NCBI GenBank assembly: GCA_003427395.1
Contig: BFEA01000233.1
Coordinates: 925,251-959,325, forward strand
Direction: 5' to 3'
Source of the DNA: Chara braunii
Lineage: Eukaryota; Streptophyta; Charophyceae; Charales; Characeae
Length of the DNA stretch: 34,075 nt
Shown here piece by piece: positions 20,358 through 30,477 of the stretch (its first letter is position 1; every line of letters begins with the position of its first letter). The notes under the pieces are model-generated. The model did no database searches. It was not told the DNA's origin and saw only the letters and a program-made list of their open reading frames with translations. A program made the translations under genes and the position numbers.

Positions 20358-20515
20358 GGCATCCTCCCTCGCCCGATTCCATCCGGAAATGAGCGAGATA
20401 CTCGTTCCTCACTTTACTCTTTCTTCGCTCCCGCCATAGCTCCACACACGCTATTTCTCCTCTAACTCCTCCTCTACTAACTCTATACTAAAACTAAGCA
20501 TAGATCTGACTTCGC
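20358..20515. repeat. TACTAAC-containing repeat, copy 1 of 3
   Basis: Shared blocks in order are GCCCGATTC, CGCCATAGCTCC, TCTAACTCCT, TACTAAC and ACTAAAACTAAG. The other copies are at 23815-23980 and 24010-24165. Each carries TACTAAC followed shortly by a (C)CAAACTAA or ACTAAAACTA block. Confidence 0.6.
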
Positions 20516-20784
20516 CCTCCCAAGAACCCCCAAAGTCGTCTCTCTCCCCGCTTGTTCTCATCACGGATCGGGTGAGAGAGGCGTTCTCCCCTTCTCCATA
20601 GCTCTTCCCTTCTACACGCACCTGTCACGATGCCCTGTCCCCGTTCGTTTCCTTCTGCGCTGCCAGGTGAGTGCTTCCCGCTTTCTCCTTCACCATACTC
20701 TCCTTCATTCTGACGTATCTGGCATGAGCCTGTGTCCAGGTTCATTTCCCCTCCTTCGGCCCTTCCCTTATATCTTCCTTTGCG
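20516..20784. other. Pyrimidine-rich non-genic stretch
   Basis: It is C/T-rich with CTTCTCC runs. Nothing recognisable is seen. Confidence 0.4.
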
Positions 20785-20935
20785 TTCGTGCCAGCCCGAG
20801 GTTACAGCGCATACTCACACTGCCCTGCGCTAAGCCCTTCAACAACTGCGGCTGTCCTACGGGAGACTTCGGATGGACCCAGCTACTAGGTGGTTCAGTC
20901 AGTCGTTCGCCCATATATCTAACTGCTACGAATGA
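20785..20935. repeat. Dispersed repeat, partner of 21285-21420
   Basis: TTACAGCGCA, TCACACTG, TGCGCTAA, GGTTCARTCAGTC, TTCGCCC.TATA and CGAATGATT occur in the same order and spacing in both blocks, about 490 bases apart. The partner at 21285 is more diverged at its centre. Confidence 0.6.
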
Positions 20936-21199
20936 TTAGCACGGCCGTTGAGCCTCCCCACAGTGCCCTTGGCCCACTGTGCCCGGCCTATTGCGCGGCC
21001 TTTTCTACAGTTTTGTCGCTGCAGCAAGGGGGAGGGCACCGGCCTTGCCGCAATGCCTGCACCTTGGATCTATGGGCAGAGGCAAGGTCCCAGTCCCACC
21101 TCATGAAATAAGTAAAATAATAAAAAAACAAAAATAAAAAAATAAAAATATATATATAAGTAGCGGCATTTCAGCATGCGGCGCAAGCCCCCACTTACC

Positions 21200-21275
21200 C
21201 ACCTTCAGTGGAGTTCGAGCTCAGGTCTGCATTTCAACAGTTCAGAGGTGTACCACTGAGTTACCCCCGTCGGTT
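21200..21275 (-). tRNA. tRNA-like relic (pol III box A and B), minus strand
   Basis: Read on the minus strand, GTAACTCAGTGGTACACC resembles the D-arm/box A, and CTGAGCTCGAACTCC about 30 bases later resembles box B. Stems do not fold into a working cloverleaf, so this is a tRNA-derived retroposon head, not a gene. A closely similar relic lies at 26660-26735. An A/T-rich run (21110-21165) lies on its downstream side. Confidence 0.45.
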
Positions 21276-21284
21276 CCACCTCAG

Positions 21285-21420
21285 ATTTACAGCGCACTGT
21301 CACACTGTCGTGCGCTAAAACGGCCCTGTTGTTCCAACTATCTTGCGGGGGGGAGAACCGGATACCGGTTCAATCAGTCTTTCGCCCGTATACCAAAGTT
21401 CGATGAATGATTTACACAGT
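21285..21420. repeat. Dispersed repeat, partner of 20785-20935
   Basis: This is the second copy of the ACAGCGCA...GATGAATGATT block. It is shorter, with an extra GGGGGGG run. Confidence 0.55.
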
Positions 21421-21469
21421 CAATATCGTTGCAAGCCTCCGCCTCAACGCCCCTGGCCCCGACCTGCTC

Positions 21470-22735
21470 AGGCATAGTTCACCATCTGCAGGTCCCAACG
21501 GGCATGCTCACACTCAAACCTCTCACAACAGCTCGTGGCTGGCGGACATAGCATCCCCTGGCTGCGCCCTGCTTCGAAGCCTGTAGCGTGAGCCTAGACG
21601 GAGTGGTCCCCGGTGCAGATCTCGGTGGTAGTAGCCAATATTCAAATGAGAGCTTTTAAGACCGAAGTGGAATGGGTTCCAGGCGCACTGTTGCGCAGTA
21701 ATGTTGCGCCCATGTGCCCCGTCCTGCTGCGCCCAGGCACAGTTCACCATCTTCCGGGCCCCAACGGGCACACTCACACTGCTATCCCGTAAACAATCTT
21801 GGCACCGACACTGGTACCGCATCCCAAGCGCGGGGACCGGTCAACTAAAATAACCAGGGAATACATAAATAAAGAAAAATAAAAGTAGGAAAAAAAAAAA
21901 ACATAAATAAATAAATAAAGGTAAAAATACGGACCCCTGAAAGTGGTACTTCGCGGAAGGGAGACTGCCGGTACCCCTCTCAGTTTCGCCGACCGGGCCT
22001 ACGGATGGGCCGACAACAAAACCAAGGGGGATAGCCCCGCCGAGCCCTCAACCTCTCGGCACCTTCAACTGCTCCGATGTTCCATCGCCACCGGTCACCG
22101 CCCTCGGTCCGTATACCTGCGGCATGAAACTCTAATGACATAACCAATAGTGCTAAGTCCAAGGCCGAGATGAACAACTGCAAAATTCAGTATAACCTGT
22201 TGCCGCACAGCACCCGGGCCTACCAAAATACCTCAAAGTTACTCCTTCGCCCACGGACCAAGCTCACGACTGCCGACCTATGACGCCCGCCGCTCATAGG
22301 GCCTGGCTCCGTCCACGATCGTCAACCTCCCGCATCTACCGCACGGAGCTCATCGCTAGCGTTCTACTTTCTCTCGCATACCCCAATTACTACCCAAAGC
22401 AACAACACTTCCGATGAAGCATGCAGTATGAACACAGATGTACCATGGTCACTTCAATAAAAGAAAAATTTTTCCTAGTCTTAATCAAAGCCAAAAATTT
22501 TGTCGGCGGAAACGCTGACTCCATAGCATCAAGAAAAGATCATCACGCGCGCCTCAAAACTGTGCGCTCATACCCCTTTTACTTCCAGTCAACCATTCAG
22601 TCAGTGCGAACAAAACGTAACTGCGACTCGCGCAATGTACTTAAATTTCAAACAAAACCTATTTTCTGTCACTTGCAAAAACCAGGGCGGATACCCTTGT
22701 AAGGGTATTCGCGTTGGCAACGCCTTCCCCCTCCC
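21470..22735. repeat. Repeat family G, copy 1
   Basis: It matches 24590-25485 in order: CAACGGGCATGCTC, CGTGAGCC, ATCTCGGTGGTAGTAGC, TTCAAAT, AAAACCAAGGGGGATAGCCC, TAACCAATAG.GCTA.GTCCAA, GATCA.CGC, TTTTCTGTC, then TGCAAAAACCAGGGCGGATA. Copy 1 has about 350 extra bases (21800-22000 region) holding ATAAATAAATAAATAAA and a CGACACTGGTACC block. It ends at the ATACCCTTGTAAGGGTAT hairpin. No coding is seen. Confidence 0.65.
22687..22712. repeat. ATACCCTTGTAAGGGTAT hairpin, site 1
   Basis: GCGGATACCCTT pairs with AAGGGTATTCGC over 12 bp with one G-T pair and a GT centre. It sits at the end of family G copy 1. Confidence 0.8.
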
Positions 22736-23814
22736 TTACTCCCGGAGCATATGATCATCGCATCCAAGTACAACATTCCAATCTCTTACCAGAACACAGC
22801 TACGCAGTTTAGAAGGGTTGCTTTTTAATAGAGCGCATTCTTTCCATGTTCTATTTGGTATGCCGGCAAAACACTGCAGCGTACAGCAATAACAAGTTAA
22901 TACAACTGTTCACAATACTAAATTGTAGTAGTGTTGTTTCCACGCAGCAAGAGCACAACAAGATGCTTGACACAAGCTCAGTAGATACTTCGTGCGTGTG
23001 CAGCTAGGACGCAGCAAGGCACTGTGTCTCCAATAGAGCCTACGCTGTGCTATTCAAAAATGCTTAGTAGGGAGACAATGAAAAACACATCAGAGCGCAC
23101 TGTGCACAACATTATGCACAGGCAAGGCACAAAAAGTTCAGTACTGTACTACGGACCAGATCTCAGCAGAAGTTCGACCTCAAAGTTGAAAGTGGTCGTG
23201 AACCGGTCAAAACAGTCATGACTTACGACGAAGGCCTCTACCAGAAAAATGAACGTGGCCAGGAGCACTGTTCGAGACTGGCCAAGCCAAAATAGAGGAG
23301 CTGCTAGCCCGATAAGGCTTAGTCGTGGTGAGGCAACTGGGCTGGCCACATTGGTGGGCATAAGTACGTAGTGTGCTTATTGAGTATGTAAAGATTGAGA
23401 ATAATTCTCCGGCTCGTATTTACATGAACAGGTGTACATCGTTCTTGCAGTCGCTGTCCGAACCGAGCAACTCATGAGTAAATCTACCGCTACAAACGGG
23501 CAGACTCATTCAAACCGCACCCACGATTAATGGGAATACGTCACTCCGCAGGTATGAATATGACGACCGATTCGAACATACACAAAATAACGAGCGAATC
23601 CACAACATAATCACAAATATTACTATGCAGACAAACACACTCATGAGGTGAGCAAAGTCGGATGAACGTTCTGCTGTCACACTGGAAGGTTTGTCGTCGA
23701 TTTCCCTTGTCCATTCATACTCACAACAGCTTGGCGCACTCTCTTATTGTGCCACATGTCCAACTACTCTAACATCAAAACTAAGCCTACCATTGTATTC
23801 GCCTTGCTTTGAAA
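22736..23814. other. Non-genic stretch
   Basis: No gene or strong repeat. GCAGCAAG and CACAAC clusters near 22950-23010 echo 17740-17800 weakly. Confidence 0.4.
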
Positions 23815-23980
23815 CCCTGAAATAGCATCTTACTCCGGTCGATTCTATGGTGCATCGAGCGCAATATCGATATTTTCCTTTCTTGCCATAACTAAACTCC
23901 TGTCATCTTCGTGCACTAGTTTTTCTTAGTAACTCTTAACCTACTAACATTCTACTAAAACTAGCCTTAGATTCAGGGTC
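23815..23980. repeat. TACTAAC-containing repeat, copy 2 of 3
   Basis: Blocks TCGATTCTATGG, TGCCATAACTAAACTCC, TAACTCTTAACCTACTAAC and ACTAAAACTAG follow the order of the other two copies. TACTAAC is at 23942-23948. Confidence 0.55.
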
Positions 23981-24009
23981 GCAATAGTAAAAAAACTCGA
24001 AGTATAGTC

Positions 24010-24165
24010 TTCTTCTGCCCGATCTCTTCAAGTAATGGGTGATGTCTCATTTCTTCTCCCTCGCCGTTCCTCCGTCCGCCATAGCTCCGCGCAACTCCTT
24101 TTTAGTCTAACTTCTAACCTACTAACCCAATAACCAAACTAAGCGCATCATTTAACTCGTCTTAC
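24010..24165. repeat. TACTAAC-containing repeat, copy 3 of 3
   Basis: GCCCGATCTC, CGCCATAGCTCC, TCTAACTTCTAACC, TACTAAC (24119-24125) and CCAAACTAAGCGC match copies 1 and 2. Copies 2 and 3 are about 195 bases apart, almost in tandem. Confidence 0.55.
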
Positions 24166-24589
24166 TATAAAACCTTATCTTGTTTTTTTTCGCTTGAATC
24201 CATAGAGGATCAAGCGAGTTACATATCGGCGCCTGTGCTCGCCTTCGCCATCACCTTCATCTTCCTCCGCACTTAACTTGAATCCTCGTTCGAGTTCAAT
24301 CCCCCCCCTTCGATGCTAACGCAGCACTCTGTAGCAGCCGACTCCACCGTGACTCAGAAGGAAACCAGCCGACGATTTCGGCCATCCTAAGGGAAAAACT
24401 CCGAGGAAATCAACCGTCAGACGTTTTGACCAGTCTCTCGCTTCTATCACACTACGCAATCCCACAAGCCGCAAAATGACTACAGCCGGTAGTTCCAATT
24501 CCTAAGAAGGACTGAACTACGTACCCTTTTACCCCTATACCCAAGTCCGACGGAAGATCCACACATAACAGTAGTACCGCAACCCTCCC
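24166..24589. other. Non-genic stretch
   Basis: No gene. TTGAA...TTCAA with an eight-C run occurs near 24280-24310. Confidence 0.4.
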
Positions 24590-25485
24590 CCTAACTTTCC
24601 TCTGGTCCGCACCCCTTCTTAGGCCTCCAACGGGCATGCTCGCACTCCCCCCTCTCATCGCAAGCCGAGGAATTTAGGACATGGCTCTACTGCGAATCGA
24701 TAACGTGAGCCTTGATGAGACTGGGCCGACGAAGATCTTGGTGGAGGTAGCAAAATTTTCAAATACAACTTTAAAGGACAAAAGTGGAAAAAAACTTTCG
24801 CGTAACTGGCCACTGCACACAATCAGCGGCCCTTGTCATTGTGTTGTGGGCCGCTCTGCCCCTTGCATAACTAGCTATTGTCCGGGTCCCAATGGTTATA
24901 CACACGTTCATACCTTGCTGACGGCAAAACCAAGGGGGATAGCCCCTTTGGGTCCTCGACCCCTAGGCTCTTTCTCGTCCTTCCGATGCTCCGTGTGCTA
25001 CCACCGCTGACTTTAATCCTTGAATCTCCCTATGAAAGTCCGACATTGTAACCAATAGCGCTAGGTCCAAAGTTAAGCCTAGTACTTTGCGGACATCTAT
25101 ATAAGCGGGTACTGCGCAATGCGTCGATCTACTGAAGCGTTTAAAAATTGCTTTGTTGTCGATGTTGTCCCCCATACATACACACATGTCTCGCTCAAGC
25201 ATTCCATTTGTCAGACAACCTTTTATTCCTGGCTTAATAAAAACTAAAAATGTGATCGACAACCGCACCATCTATACAACCATCAACAAGAAGAAAGATC
25301 ACGCTCGCCTTAAGTTTGCGCCCCCTTCCACTCTCTACTCTAGTCATCCTTCAATCACTGTGAACAACAGACACAACCACGACTCGTGTGGTATACTCAA
25401 ATTTTAAACTAAACTTATTTTCTGTCTTTTGCAAAAACCAGGGCGGATACCCATGTAAGGGTATTCGCACCGACAACACTCCGCT
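24590..25485. repeat. Repeat family G, copy 2
   Basis: It carries the same ordered blocks as copy 1 without the extra 350 bases. It ends at TGCAAAAACCAGGGCGGATA with the palindrome at 25443-25468, and its right end abuts direct repeat A. Confidence 0.65.
25443..25468. repeat. ATACCCTTGTAAGGGTAT hairpin, site 2
   Basis: GCGGATACCC pairs with GGGTATTCGC (10 bp, one G-T). The centre is ATGTAA, where one T-to-A change shortens the stem compared with site 1. Confidence 0.75.
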
Positions 25486-26049
25486 ATTCCCCAAATATGC
25501 GAAATGAGAATAAATATTCTTGCTAAATTACATGGGGAGATACAACACCATATTTATTTTATCCCCTTCACTATTACTACTACCACACTCTCTATGTATA
25601 AGGTGAACTTGAAATCATTCAGAGAGAAATGAGGGTCAGATCGATTATAAGGAGGACGGGCGTAATCGTGCAGACGAGAGGTTCACAAATTCAAAGAGGT
25701 TGACCACCATTTCGACAAAGACGATGACGTTATTCACTGATAAACGGTGATGTCGAATGTGAAGACTGCGACAAGCATGAGCAGATTCGAAATTGAAACT
25801 GTCATTGCCCTATCACTAGGCATATCAGGTATATATTTCATACACCCCTCTTCAACTCCTATCTCCTCCTCTCTTTTTCCATCTTCGTCACTCTCGGCGC
25901 CATTAACCATCCCTTGCACCTTCGCCTTCTTCGTTTAAACTCCTCCTTGTTCATACTCGTTCTCTTTCATGCGGCCCACAATGCATGAATGTACATGACC
26001 AGCCGCACAACCAGGTTCAATCAATGAAAAACAGTTGGGCTGAGATTAA

Positions 26050-26410
26050 AAAACACACCCGTGACAAAGTTTAACCAATCAACACTACGATGAACAAAGC
26101 TTTCTACGACGAACAATCAACGCCACTACGAGCGGGAGATCAACACGGAGGACAACGACAATGAGCACGGAAACGACGAAAGGTGACACACATATGAAGA
26201 TCGTGAAAAACAACTTGTTGATGAACTTAAGATGATCACAACAACGATCATGATCGTGTTCAAGAGCAGCGCTTGGAGATGTAGGGCATGACCACTATTA
26301 CCACACCATCTTCTACCGACAAGAGCACGCTGGTTACCTTGATTACGGGCCTTGCCCCGCTACTCCTCAGTTGTGCAAAATAGGAATGAATCTTTCACTA
26401 GAACATGAGA
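26050..26410. repeat. GAC/CAC-rich block with hinge, inside repeat A
   Basis: Degenerate GAC/CAC/GAT triplets end in CCCCGCTACTCC and AATAGGAATGAATCTTTCAC. A similar triplet-rich run continues at 26430-26590. Its open frames are Asp/His/Thr-rich and broken. Confidence 0.5.
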
Positions 26411-26945
26411 AGATATATGCCTTATAAGCACCGTGATCGGATGGCTACACTGCACCAGCTTAATGACGACAAATTCCAGAATGATAACGACCACGTTGGC
26501 GAAGTCACGATAACGAAGAGGGCGACCACTGATTCGCTCGAGACCACGAGGAAGATGAATGAGGCGACTGACACCACGCGGCTGAATGCGTCGCTACCAA
26601 GCATTCTGAATGAGCCCGGGGGTAATTCAAAATTGCAGCATGTTACTCATCTGCCTCCAATGTAGTCTAAGCTCAGGTCTGTATTTCAATAGTCCAGGAG
26701 TGTACCAACTGAGTTCGGCCTGTTGGTTTTAATGTCGGTTCTGAAACCGGTACGGGCCCGGATCCAAGAACGGGAGTAATAAACAAAAATAAGGGGAAAC
26801 AAATTGAGGAAAGAAGCGAAAGATGGGAACCCGCTGACACCCCTACGATCTCGCCAGTCGGGCCAGTGCGAGCAACCATTTTCAACCTTTATTTTTACTA
26901 TTTTGGTCGACGGTCTCAGTACTTCGAGCGGACACACCTATGCCT
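26341..26945. mobile_element. Approximately 600-bp segment present in repeat A, absent from repeat B
   Basis: The flanks GGTTACCTT and GAGGTCGTAGG are joined as GGTTACACTGAGGCCGTAGG in repeat B. The segment holds a hinge motif, a GAC/CAC-rich run, a tRNA-like relic and a block (CGGTACGGGCCCGGATCC...CTGACACCCCTACGATCTCGCC) related to 21800-22000. It is either an insertion in A or a deletion in B. Confidence 0.55.
26660..26735 (-). tRNA. tRNA-like relic, minus strand
   Basis: It resembles the relic at 21200-21275 (AGCTCAGGTCTGNATTTCAA and ACTGAGTT shared). Box A on the minus strand reads GAACTCAGTTGGTACACTCC. It is not a functional tRNA. Confidence 0.4.
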
Positions 26946-27403
26946 TGTCGAGGTCGTAGGTGGATCCCACTTAAAAACAAGTACAACAACCAAAGCGCCT
27001 TACGCATTCCATGTTACGCGGATGTAGGCGCCACCTTAAATAGACCAAATTATAGTCGCTTTTAAACGCGGTATTGGAAGTCAACCCTAACGTCAATTAT
27101 GACAATGCCAGCCTCTACGCGCGTGCATTCCATGCGCAGGGTGATACTAATGAAAAAACAATCTTCCTCTAGTCCGCTTTACCCTGTAAGATCACTAAAC
27201 CTGCCGCCTGATCACGGGACTGACACATATCTAAGAAATCAATGTGCGCACCCAAAGCGCATGCCTACACACTCTCAGACATAGCCACACAAACGCTCGT
27301 CGTTCCGATTTTCGAGAGTCGGTCGTGGGCTGTGGAAAAATAAACGTGCCACTGCCTCAAATATCATGATAGATGCGGCTTATGAGAGCCGCAAAAACAT
27401 GGT

Positions 27404-27427
27404 CGAATACCCTTGTAAGGGTATTTG
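27404..27427. repeat. ATACCCTTGTAAGGGTAT hairpin, site 3
   Basis: CGAATACCCTT pairs with AAGGGTATTTG (11 bp, one G-T). A second stem, GCGGCT/AGCCGC, lies just upstream at 27375-27392. Confidence 0.8.
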
Positions 27428-27573
27428 GTCCGACATCAGGGCCTATCTTCAAGGAATTCCTATGCATCCTTTTGTCATGCAACAAACTTAAGCGCACCTC
27501 GACCAATAGTTGACGGTCAGTCCTTCGTACATTAATATTCATTCATTTGCTCCATGGAACCAAGGTGTTGTTG

Positions 27574-28387
27574 ACTTTGTTTCTCCTCTCGATTGCTGCT
27601 CTTACCAATTTCAACCACACAGATCGAACCTCGAAAACCATCAGTCACATTGCCCCTCCCTACCGTATGCTTGCGTCACAATGCACTACGCGCGAACTCA
27701 CGCCGCAACAGAAAATGAGTGCGAGGGGGAAACCAAGAATGACTAAGCGGGATTTTTTTTTTTTTTTTTTTTTTAACAATTGTTCCTTTGATCAAGTAAA
27801 AAAAAGACAAGGATACCCAGTCATAGACCCGGTAAGTACTCCGACTAACCCGTCGTCCTCCTCACCCCTTAATTCTTCCGACCTTCCTCCCCTTTGCTTC
27901 AGACTTCAAATACCGACTGTTTGAGGGCATGTTGTGTTCGCAAGGTAGTTATCTAATCGCAACTACGACGAGCATTAGATGATTTTTGAATGCCTTTCTT
28001 TTCTCTCTCTCTCTCCGATTTTCAAATGCACGTGACTGTTTATGCGGTTCGGTGCATGTTGGTGTGAACCATGATCAAGACAAACACGACAAGCACATAA
28101 ATGGTGATGATCGCGCAACAAAATCAAGTGCGATCACTATAATAAATACCACCGGGCACACGCGCTATCATCATAAGTAGCCCGTTCGCTAGTATGAGCA
28201 CGAACAAGAAACACGATGAACAATCAACACTCCAACAAACGAACGAGCACCTAGACGACGAGGAAGGACGCCATCATGAGCAAATACCAGCAACCACGAG
28301 CGAGATCTTGACAACGAACAAGTCGGTCATCGCGAAAATTTCAATGGCGATGATAAGATTGGTGAGTTGGAGCACACCGTGATGGCC
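27574..28387. other. Spacer between direct repeats A and B, with T22
   Basis: No gene. Twenty-two T residues occupy 27753-27774, followed by AACAATTGTT. From about 28060 to 28380 the plus strand is GAC/CAC/GAA-rich and leads into the hinge of repeat B. Confidence 0.55.
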
Positions 28388-29610
28388 ACGCTCCGCTACT
28401 CCCGAAATATGCGAAATGAGAATGAATCTTCTTGCTATAATAGATGGGGAGATACAACACTATATTTATTCTACCCCTTTTACTATTACTACTATCACAC
28501 TCTCTATGTATAAGGTGAACTTTAAATCAGTCAGAGAGAATCGAGGGTTGGATCGATTATAAAGAGGACGAACGTAATCGTGCGGACGAGAGGGTCACAA
28601 ATTTAAAGAGGTTGGCCGCCATTTCGACAAAGATGATGACGTTATTCACTGATAAACGATGACCTCAAATGTGAAGACTAGGGCAAGCACGAGAAGATTC
28701 GAAATTGTCATTCCCCTGTCACTACGTATATAAGGTACGTATTTCCTACCCCCCTCTTCAACTCGTGTCTCCTCCTCCTCCTCTCTTTTTCCATCTTCGT
28801 CACTCTCTGTGCCATTAACCATCCCTTGCATCTTCGCCTTCTGCGTTCAAACTCCTCCCTGTTCATACTCGTTTTCTTTCATACGCCCCACAATGCATGA
28901 ATGTACATGGCCAGCCACACGACCAGGTTCAATCAATGAACAACGGTCGGGCTGAGATTCACAAACACACATTTGACAAACCAATCAACACTACGATGAA
29001 CAAAGCTTTCTACGACGAACAATCAACCCCACTACGAGCGGGAGATCAAAATTGAGGACGGCGACAATGAGCACGGAAACGACGAAAGGTGACGCACATG
29101 TGAAGATCGTGAAGAGAAACCTGTTGATGAGCTTAAGATGATCACGACAACGATCATGATCGTGTTCAAGAACAGTGCTTGGCGATGTAGGGCATGGCCA
29201 TAATCACCACACCATCTTCTATGGGCAAGAGCATGATGGTTACACTGAGGCCGTAGGTGGATCCCACTTAAAAGCAAGTACAACAACCAAATCGCCTTAC
29301 GCATTCCGTGCTATGCGGACGCAGGCGCCACCTTAAATAGACCAAATGGTAGTCGCTTCTAAACGCGGCACTGGAAGTCAACCCTGACGTCAATTATGAC
29401 AATGTCGTCCTCTACGCGCGCACATTCCATGCGCAGGGTGATACTAATGAAAAACCAATCTTCCTCTAGTCCGCTTTACCCTGTAAGATCAGTAAACCTG
29501 TCGCCTGATCGCGGGACTGGCACATATCTAAGAAATCAATGTGCGCACCCAAAGAGCACGGCTACACACTCTCTGACCTAACCACACACGTGCTCGCCGT
29601 TCCGATTTCT

Positions 29611-29748
29611 GAGAGTCGGTCGTGGGCTGTGGAAAGATAAACGTGCCACTGCCTCAAATATCATGACAGGTGCGGCTCTGAGAGTTGGTCATGGGCTGTG
29701 GAAAGATAGACATGCCACTGCCTCAAATATCATGACAGATGCGGCTCA
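29611..29748. repeat. 69-base tandem duplication inside repeat B
   Basis: GAGAGTCGGTCGTGGGCTGT at 29611 is repeated as GAGAGTTGGTCATGGGCTGT at 29680, with CTCAAATATCATGACAG in each unit. Repeat A has a single unit near 27317, so the duplication arose after A and B split. Confidence 0.85.
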
Positions 29749-29769
29749 TGCAAGCCACAAAAACATGGT

Positions 29770-29793
29770 CAAATACCCTTGTAAGGGTATTTG
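29770..29793. repeat. ATACCCTTGTAAGGGTAT hairpin, site 4
   Basis: CAAATACCCTT pairs perfectly with AAGGGTATTTG (11 bp, GT centre). Confidence 0.85.
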
Positions 29794-29941
29794 GTCCGAC
29801 ATCGGGGCCTATCTTCAGGGAATTCCTATGCATCGCTTTGTCATGCAGCAAGCTTAAGCGCACCTCGACCAATAGTTTACGGCCAGTCCTTCGTACACGA
29901 ATATTCATTCATTTGGTCCATGGAACCAAGGTGGTGCTGGC

Positions 29942-30235
29942 CCTGGTCATTAGCGAACCCCAGGGGTAAGCAGAGCAAATGTCTATCAGCCAATTGCGAC
30001 CCCCCCAGAGTGAGGCCCTAGGGTTACCAACCACGCGTGTTCATCCACCCCACTAGGCCTGTCCATCCATCAATCCCCTTTCCCGTGGTCCAACCTGAGA
30101 TCAACATCGCCTGACCCCAACCCCTAAGGGCCAGACTACTTTCCGCTCTGCGACCGGTCTCCATCACTGAAACCCCTGACCCATCCCTGCCTGCACCCCA
30201 GCTATGTCTGTACTATGTTACGTTGCACAATGTCA
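29942..30235. other. Non-genic C-rich stretch
   Basis: It is rich in CCCC and CCATCC with no recognised feature. Confidence 0.4.
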
Positions 30236-30237
30236 TG

Positions 30238-30315
30238 TGCCGATCAGAATCAAACCCTGGACCTCTGCCTTGCAGCACCCTAGCTCCACCCCACTGAGCT
30301 ACTATATCTGCTGGT
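30238..30315 (-). tRNA. tRNA-Cys(GCA)-like relic, minus strand
   Basis: On the minus strand AGTAGCTCAGTGGGGTGGAGC is a good D-arm, CTGCAAG matches a Cys-type anticodon loop (GCA), GAGGTC follows, and GGGTTTGATTC resembles the T-loop. The anticodon and T stems are broken, so it is a pseudogene or retroposon head. Two further box-A-like sites lie close by (near 30370-30381 and at 30440-30462). Confidence 0.5.
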
Positions 30316-30401
30316 CTGTCTCTGTGCTGTACTAAGATGGGAATAAGTACTATGTTGGGTGCCAGCCGCACCAACTGAGCATGAACAGGGGAGGTTGATG
30401 G

Positions 30402-30470
30402 CCAACAGAATCGAACCCACACCCTCCCCGTTCCAACACCAGAGCTCTACCCAACTGAGCTACCCCGCTT
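30402..30470 (-). tRNA. tRNA-like relic, minus strand
   Basis: The minus strand reads GCGGGGTAGCTCAGTTGGGT, then AGAGC, and 30 bases later GTGGGTTCGATTC. Boxes A and B are nearly perfect, but the anticodon stem does not pair and the acceptor ends do not match. The first GCTGGA/TCCAGC hairpin lies 8 bases beyond its 5' end. Confidence 0.5.
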
Positions 30471-30477
30471 GTCTTAT

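Larger units (their letters stand above)
25478..27573. repeat. Long direct repeat A
   Basis: It aligns closely with 28388-29941 (about 90 percent by eye) from the CCGCTAYTCCC..AAATATGCG block to CCATGGAACCAAGGTG. Repeat A has about 600 extra bases at 26341-26945. Shared contents include a perfect palindrome ACGATCATGATCGT (26244-26257 here), a GAC/CAC-rich part and the ATACCCTTGTAAGGGTAT hairpin. The pair could be LTR-like ends around an 814-base interior or a segmental duplication. I see no TG...CA borders. Confidence 0.8.
28388..29941. repeat. Long direct repeat B
   Basis: This is the shorter copy of repeat A. Its hinge reads AATGAGAATGAATCTTCTTG near 28414. ACGATCATGATCGT is present at about 29150. 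It contains a private 69-base tandem duplication (29611-29748) and ends CCATGGAACCAAGGTGGTG. Confidence 0.8.

Noticed and set aside
22687-29793. ATACCCTTGTAAGGGTAT hairpins as Helitron 3' ends
   Set aside because: No CTRR end follows within about 12 bases at the sites, and no matching TC 5' end was seen.
30238-30472. Functional tRNA genes
   Set aside because: Boxes A and B are recognisable but acceptor, anticodon and T stems do not pair; they are relics.
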